Shown piece after piece: positions 7,801-10,020 of a DNA stretch of 10,020 nt. A program made the position numbers and the translations under genes. Numbering within the stretch: the stretch's first letter is position 1; each line of letters opens with the position of its first letter. The notes beneath the pieces are model-generated. The model was not told the DNA's origin. It did no database searches and saw only the letters and a list, made by a program, of their open reading frames with translations. This DNA is from Gemmatimonadota bacterium (lineage in GTDB: Bacteria > Gemmatimonadota > Gemmatimonadetes > Gemmatimonadales > GWC2-71-9): contig JANYCP010000338.1 of NCBI GenBank assembly GCA_025360265.1, positions 1-10,020 on the forward strand, in the 5' to 3' direction.

Positions 7801-8701
7801 GCTCGCTTCGACGTCGGGCAATGCTCGCACCTGCCTTCAGGCGCAGATGAGCGTGATCGCGAACCGCAACAGCTGCGTTGGCCCGTGGCGGCCTTCGCTC
7901 AACCTGCAGGTCAACGTCCGGCCGGGATTGTTCAACAGCCGGCTGGCGCTGTCAGTGCAGGCGATCAACACCCTCGGCGGGCTGGATGAGCTGATCCATG
8001 GCTCAAACAACCTCAGCGGGTGGGGCGGCAACGTGAATCCCGATGCTACGCTGTTGACCGTCAAGGGCTTCGATCCGGCGAGCAACACGTTCAAGTACTC
8101 GGTCAACAGCCGCTTCGGCAACACCAGCTCGAGCGCCACGGCGATTCGCTCGCCGTTCCAGCTGCAGCTGCGCATGTCGTACGCGATCGGCTACGACCAG
8201 CGGACGCAGGCGATCCAGAACCTGGCACGCGGCCTCGGCGGCGCGACCACCGGTGGCAGCGCACTCGACAGCGCGATGGTGCATTTCAAGAAGGCTGATG
8301 TTGCACTCAATACGATCACCCGGAAGGATTCGCTGGCGCTGACGAAGGAACAGATCAACGAGCTGCAGCACCTGTCGGATTCGATCATGGTTCTCGTTCG
8401 GAAGGCCGTTGACAGCATTCGCCCGGAAGTGGAAAAGGTCAACCTCGCTGGCTCGGCAGCCGACGTCGGCTCACTGATGCAGAAGATCGGGCCGTTCCAG
8501 ATGACGGTCGGCACACTGTCGCGCGCTGAGCGCGACGGCGTGCAGAAGATCCTGAACGACGTGCAGTGGGCGCTGTTGCCGGACTCGGTCAAGAACCCGC
8601 AGCTGAATTTGTTCGGTAATGGCCGGGGCGGATTCGGTGGTCCCGGCGGTGCAGGCGGCGGCGCGGGCGGCGGCCGGGGTGGACGAGGCGGCGGCTTGTA
8701 A
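4814..8701 (+). CDS. TonB-dependent receptor-like outer-membrane protein with carboxypeptidase-regulatory domain (copy 2)
   Basis: This is a paralog of the preceding gene, 1295 residues from the ATG at 4814. An in-frame ATG at 4796 would add MIPGPN. I prefer 4814 because GGA lies 6 nt upstream, the signal peptide then has the same length as copy 1 (LHA|QG cleavage at 29|30), and the plug motif DQALRLPID starts at residue 155 in both. In a 41-residue plug stretch from D155 the copies share 36 residues. The domain order is the same: signal peptide, carboxypeptidase-regulatory-like domain, plug, and a barrel ending near residue 1127 (FQLQLRMSYAIGY). Then come a 168-residue extension and a Gly/Arg tail (about 1268-1295). 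Gly-rich inserts are at 570-611 and 896-908. Cysteines C723/C747 and C1007/C1021 keep the same 24- and 14-residue spacing as copy 1. DINGDG starts at D964. The substrate is unknown, and no TonB, ExbB or peptidase gene is adjacent. Confidence 0.9.
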   Translation: MLVRSFARFASALALLVTIAALAAHPLHAQGTLDIITGKVTDASGKPVAGAVVEAFSIETEVTRRSTTNDKGTYQIIFQDGTGQYRISVKAIGKTPQIYNVARQSDDDRIVLNIKLGEKPVQLNDLVANANRRVNVDQLDGRVSAGEQSRNLSGDQALRLPIDAGDLAALAALAPGVILTGGTDSTAATFSVAGQSAASNTYVVNGVTTSSSSVPQDAVRNTRVTTNNYDVSKGNFSGGMVSVTTKGGSNRVSGSLSSNFQNQSLAFGGNTGSTFGAGQTNEAFGAGFGGPIVRDKFFLFGSFNVSRQINPIPSLDAAKGDPATLSRLGVSSDSVNKFINIVNGLGLTDRAGTIASNRNTDRFSSVLRADWNAGLIHVITFTGQLQLNGTDPQSIGSTSLSQVGGNNTGNAASAGLRVSSRFDNGMINSFVGGYSWNDTKQTPFLFTPVGRVTNYSPDSLGGVSQTTFGFGGNSGMPRDNITKALEFTNELSMLTGGGVHRYALGLYGNKSDFSQDQTGNRYGTFTYATLSDFQNNLPSSFTRTLQPSVRAGGVANEAVYLSDAWRPRTSNNNQNNGGQGGGFGGGGGRGGAGGDQQGGGGRGGPGGNGGGNLQLNYGIRFEHSAYTGAPLRNDSVYNEFKDVNNNPLDTHVLPSEFYISPRIGFSYSIAAPEQQGQAQRGFAPPLLTLRGGFGVFRGTMPATLPGTAQAQSGLIGAQTQLYCTGGAVPTPNWQGYLADTLSIPSECRDNQSTPVITGKPNITTYDANYGAAKTQRVSFGLTRRITQRVQFTVDASYVHGIGQSASRDYNLNETAKFNIGNEANRPYFADPAQIFATTGQVPLSASRKDVNFGSVTQVFSGLENKTKQITFSVSGTTTKQISLSLNYTLMSAQDQGGSGGGFGGGGGGNVTAGDPNLYEWATSSAQRRHNFQFQVSWPITPTFELSTNIGLTSGQPYTPVVQGDINGDGSSRNDRAFVFNPATVADTAVANGMNALLASTSGNARTCLQAQMSVIANRNSCVGPWRPSLNLQVNVRPGLFNSRLALSVQAINTLGGLDELIHGSNNLSGWGGNVNPDATLLTVKGFDPASNTFKYSVNSRFGNTSSSATAIRSPFQLQLRMSYAIGYDQRTQAIQNLARGLGGATTGGSALDSAMVHFKKADVALNTITRKDSLALTKEQINELQHLSDSIMVLVRKAVDSIRPEVEKVNLAGSAADVGSLMQKIGPFQMTVGTLSRAERDGVQKILNDVQWALLPDSVKNPQLNLFGNGRGGFGGPGGAGGGAGGGRGGRGGGL

Positions 8702-8729
8702 CGAGAGACGAGAGACGAGAGACGGGAGA
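8702..8729. repeat. Four tandem 7-bp units (CGAGAGA) directly after the stop codon
   Basis: CGAGAGA occurs three times in perfect tandem (8702-8708, 8709-8715, 8716-8722), followed by the variant CGGGAGA (8723-8729). The first unit begins at the base after the receptor's TAA. The array supplies most of the left arm of the large inverted repeat that follows, and its complement recurs at about 8756-8776. Confidence 0.85.
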
Positions 8730-8776
8730 GGGGGCTCCGAAGCAATCGGGGCCCCCTCTCTCGTCTCTCGTCTCTC
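8710..8776. terminator. Long inverted repeat, likely bidirectional terminator
   Basis: The 31-nt arms 8710-8740 and 8746-8776 pair completely, with 29 Watson-Crick pairs and two G-U wobbles as RNA, around an AGCAA loop. The structure lies between the convergent second-receptor and efp genes. The gap 8702-8780 is only 79 nt and the stem takes up most of it, ending 4 nt before the efp stop codon. A convergent position plus a very stable stem points to termination or 3'-end protection for both transcripts. There is no poly-T tract on either side, so it would not be a textbook intrinsic terminator. The stem is much longer than usual for one. Confidence 0.75.
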
Positions 8777-8780
8777 CCGC

Positions 8781-9338
8781 TTACTTCACTCGCTCGATGT
8801 AAATCTTCTCACGTGGATTCACTCGGACCCTTTCCCCTTGGCCTACAAAGTCGGGGACGTTGATCGTCACGCCGTTGCTCAGCTTGGCCGGCTTGGCGCT
8901 GGCTGACTTGGTGGCTGTCTTCATCACCGGTGCTGTCTCGGTCACCTCCAGTTCAATGGAGCTCGGCAACTGGAATGAGATCGGCCGCCCCTCGAGCCAG
9001 GTGCAATCGAATTTCATTTCGGGAAGCATCCAGGGCGCGTCGTCACCCACCACATCAGGATCGAGGGTGAACTGCTCGTAGGTGATCGCGTCCATGACGT
9101 GCACACCGTTGCCGTCGGCGTAGAGGACCTGCATCCCCTTGGTGTCGAGGCGAGCCTCGTCGACGTTCTCGGTAGCGCTGAAGCGGTGGTCGGTTGCCAT
9201 CCCCGACTTGAGGTTGCGCAACCGGACCTGCACGAACGCCCGGAGGTTCCCCGGGGTACGGTGGGTAAAGTCCATGACCTGATGGGGCTTGCCATCGTAA
9301 TAGATGACCATCCCCTTGCGAATATCATTGGCTTTCAT
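8781..9338 (-). CDS. efp: Elongation factor P
   Basis: This 185-residue protein is EF-P, the ribosome-binding factor that relieves stalling at consecutive prolines. It has the normal family length and three-domain order. A KOW-like N-terminal domain begins MKANDIRKGMVIYYDGKPH. A central OB-fold covers roughly residues 65-125 (MDAITYEQFTL, then MKFDCTWLEGRPISFQLP). The C-terminal OB-fold ends VNVPDF-like and GERVRVNPREKIYIERVK, the family signature end. The loop that reaches the P-site tRNA reads TPGNLRAF (residues 28-35), with Asn31 where E. coli has the modified Lys34. I start at the ATG at 9338 because MKANDIRKG is the usual EF-P N-terminus; a GTG at 9401 would add 21 residues unlike the family. 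A purine-rich GAGAG lies a few bases upstream of the chosen start. It is convergent with the second receptor gene and downstream of the kinase. Confidence 0.97.
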   Translation of the reverse strand: MKANDIRKGMVIYYDGKPHQVMDFTHRTPGNLRAFVQVRLRNLKSGMATDHRFSATENVDEARLDTKGMQVLYADGNGVHVMDAITYEQFTLDPDVVGDDAPWMLPEMKFDCTWLEGRPISFQLPSSIELEVTETAPVMKTATKSASAKPAKLSNGVTINVPDFVGQGERVRVNPREKIYIERVK

Positions 9339-9351
9339 CGGCTCTCTCGTA

Positions 9352-9401
9352 GTGGCTGCTGGCTGCGTATTGACTGCGGCCAATCTAATCCAAGCAGCCA
9401 C
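9352..9401. other. 9-bp inverted repeat in the efp leader
   Basis: GTGGCTGCT (9352-9360) and AGCAGCCAC (9393-9401) are perfect inverted copies separated by 32 nt, in the 66-bp gap between the kinase stop and the efp start. It could be an mRNA stem ahead of efp or an operator pair. A weak promoter could also lie here for efp (TTGGAT-like on the minus strand), but I do not find a good -10 for it. Confidence 0.35.
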
Positions 9402-9404
9402 GGT

Positions 9405-10020
9405 TCATGAAAGGGCCAGCAGCCGGTCCCGGATGGTGTGGAGCAGGTCTTCAGGGGCGAACGGCTTGGTCAAGACCGGCGTATTCCCATCGCCGCCAGT
9501 CGACGATCGATGGTTCGCCGTCACCACGATCTCGATCTCCGGGCGGTCGCGGCGAATCCTCTCGCCCAAGGGACGCGGACCCGCCAGCAGCAACTTGGCG
9601 TCAGCCACAATGAGCCTGACACACGAACCGGCGACGTCATTCAGGAGTTCAAGCGCATCGTCGACATGCCCCGCCTCCAGCACACCGAACCCAGCATGTC
9701 GCAGCGTGCGCGCCGCCGACATCCGGGACCATTCATCATTATCGACAATCAGGATCGCGCTGGCGGTGCCGGTGGCCGGCTGACGAATACGTGGCGCCTC
9801 CACTGCCGGGAAACAGGCAGCGAGGATCGTCCCACCTTCGTCAGGCATGTCGAGGATCACGTGCCCACCAGCTTCAGTGACCACCGACGCGACCGTGGAC
9901 AAGGAGAGCGAGGACTCAAACGGCAGTCCGCGTGACGACGGTTCCAGCAGGTGAATGAACCCGCCAGCTTCAATGCCAGCTCCGTTGTCGCGGACCTCAA
10001 GTACCGCCCAGGTACCTGTG
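9405..10020 (-). CDS. Hybrid histidine kinase, C-terminal part: HATPase end plus receiver domain (partial)
   Basis: The frame is open from the window edge (first full codon 10019-10017) to the TGA at 9407-9405, giving 204 residues; the sensor and dimerisation parts lie outside. Residues 1-75 are the end of a histidine-kinase ATPase domain: the G1 box is DNGAGI (D11-I16), and the closing strand is EAGGHV, then DEGGTILAACFP. The lid and G2 box between them are short and unusual (FESSLSLST instead of GTGLGLST). After a linker, about residues 87-204 form a receiver domain. It has D93/D95 (VDNDE), the phospho-acceptor Asp140 (IVADAK), Thr167 (VVTAN) and Lys185 (TKPF), so the phosphorylation site looks intact. 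A kinase with a C-terminal receiver normally passes phosphate on to, or is tuned by, this domain. The stop lies 66 bp upstream of efp on the same strand, so co-transcription is possible. Confidence 0.88.
   Translation of the reverse strand, partial: TGTWAVLEVRDNGAGIEAGGFIHLLEPSSRGLPFESSLSLSTVASVVTEAGGHVILDMPDEGGTILAACFPAVEAPRIRQPATGTASAILIVDNDEWSRMSAARTLRHAGFGVLEAGHVDDALELLNDVAGSCVRLIVADAKLLLAGPRPLGERIRRDRPEIEIVVTANHRSSTGGDGNTPVLTKPFAPEDLLHTIRDRLLALS

Noticed and set aside
9339..9401. Longer EF-P start at the GTG at 9401
   Set aside because: The 21 added residues do not resemble EF-P, whereas the ATG at 9338 gives the standard N-terminus and family length.

Overview
The window is GC-rich and densely coding. 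Its gene content suggests a Gram-negative, free-living bacterium, most likely of the Gemmatimonadota. The reasons are two very large outer-membrane receptors of the carboxypeptidase-regulatory-domain/TonB-dependent type with Gly/Arg-rich insertions, and an EF-P with a PGNLRAF tip loop. The phylum is an inference from protein style; there is no rRNA or other marker gene to confirm it.

Layout, left to right. Positions 1-429 (minus strand) hold the N-terminal 143 codons of an ABC exporter with a type-1 transmembrane domain, cut by the window edge. Positions 430-763 are a divergent intergenic region. It carries five tandem copies of a 36-bp GC-rich repeat and two hairpins. Positions 764-4624 and 4814-8701 (plus strand) are two adjacent paralogous outer-membrane proteins of 1286 and 1295 residues. 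Each has a signal peptide, a carboxypeptidase-regulatory-like beta-sandwich, a TonB-receptor plug and a beta-barrel. After the barrel come about 165 residues of predicted helical extension and a Gly/Arg-rich tail. A 10-bp hairpin lies between the two genes. The 79-bp gap 8702-8780 is almost filled by a 31-bp-stem inverted repeat built from 7-bp units, and it separates the second receptor from convergent genes. Positions 8781-9338 (minus strand) encode elongation factor P. Upstream of it on the same strand, 9405 to the window end is the C-terminal part of a hybrid histidine kinase: the end of the ATPase domain plus a receiver domain.

The two receptors are clearly a tandem duplication and probably act at the cell surface in TonB-linked transport or export of an unknown substrate. 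The kinase and efp are co-directional with a 66-bp gap and may be co-transcribed, but there is no obvious functional link. Nothing indicates a phage, insertion sequence, CRISPR array or defence system. The points most worth a second look are the post-barrel extensions with LTxxQ-like motifs, the 36-bp repeat array, the flush long-stem terminator, the lysine-free EF-P tip and the degraded ATP-lid of the kinase.
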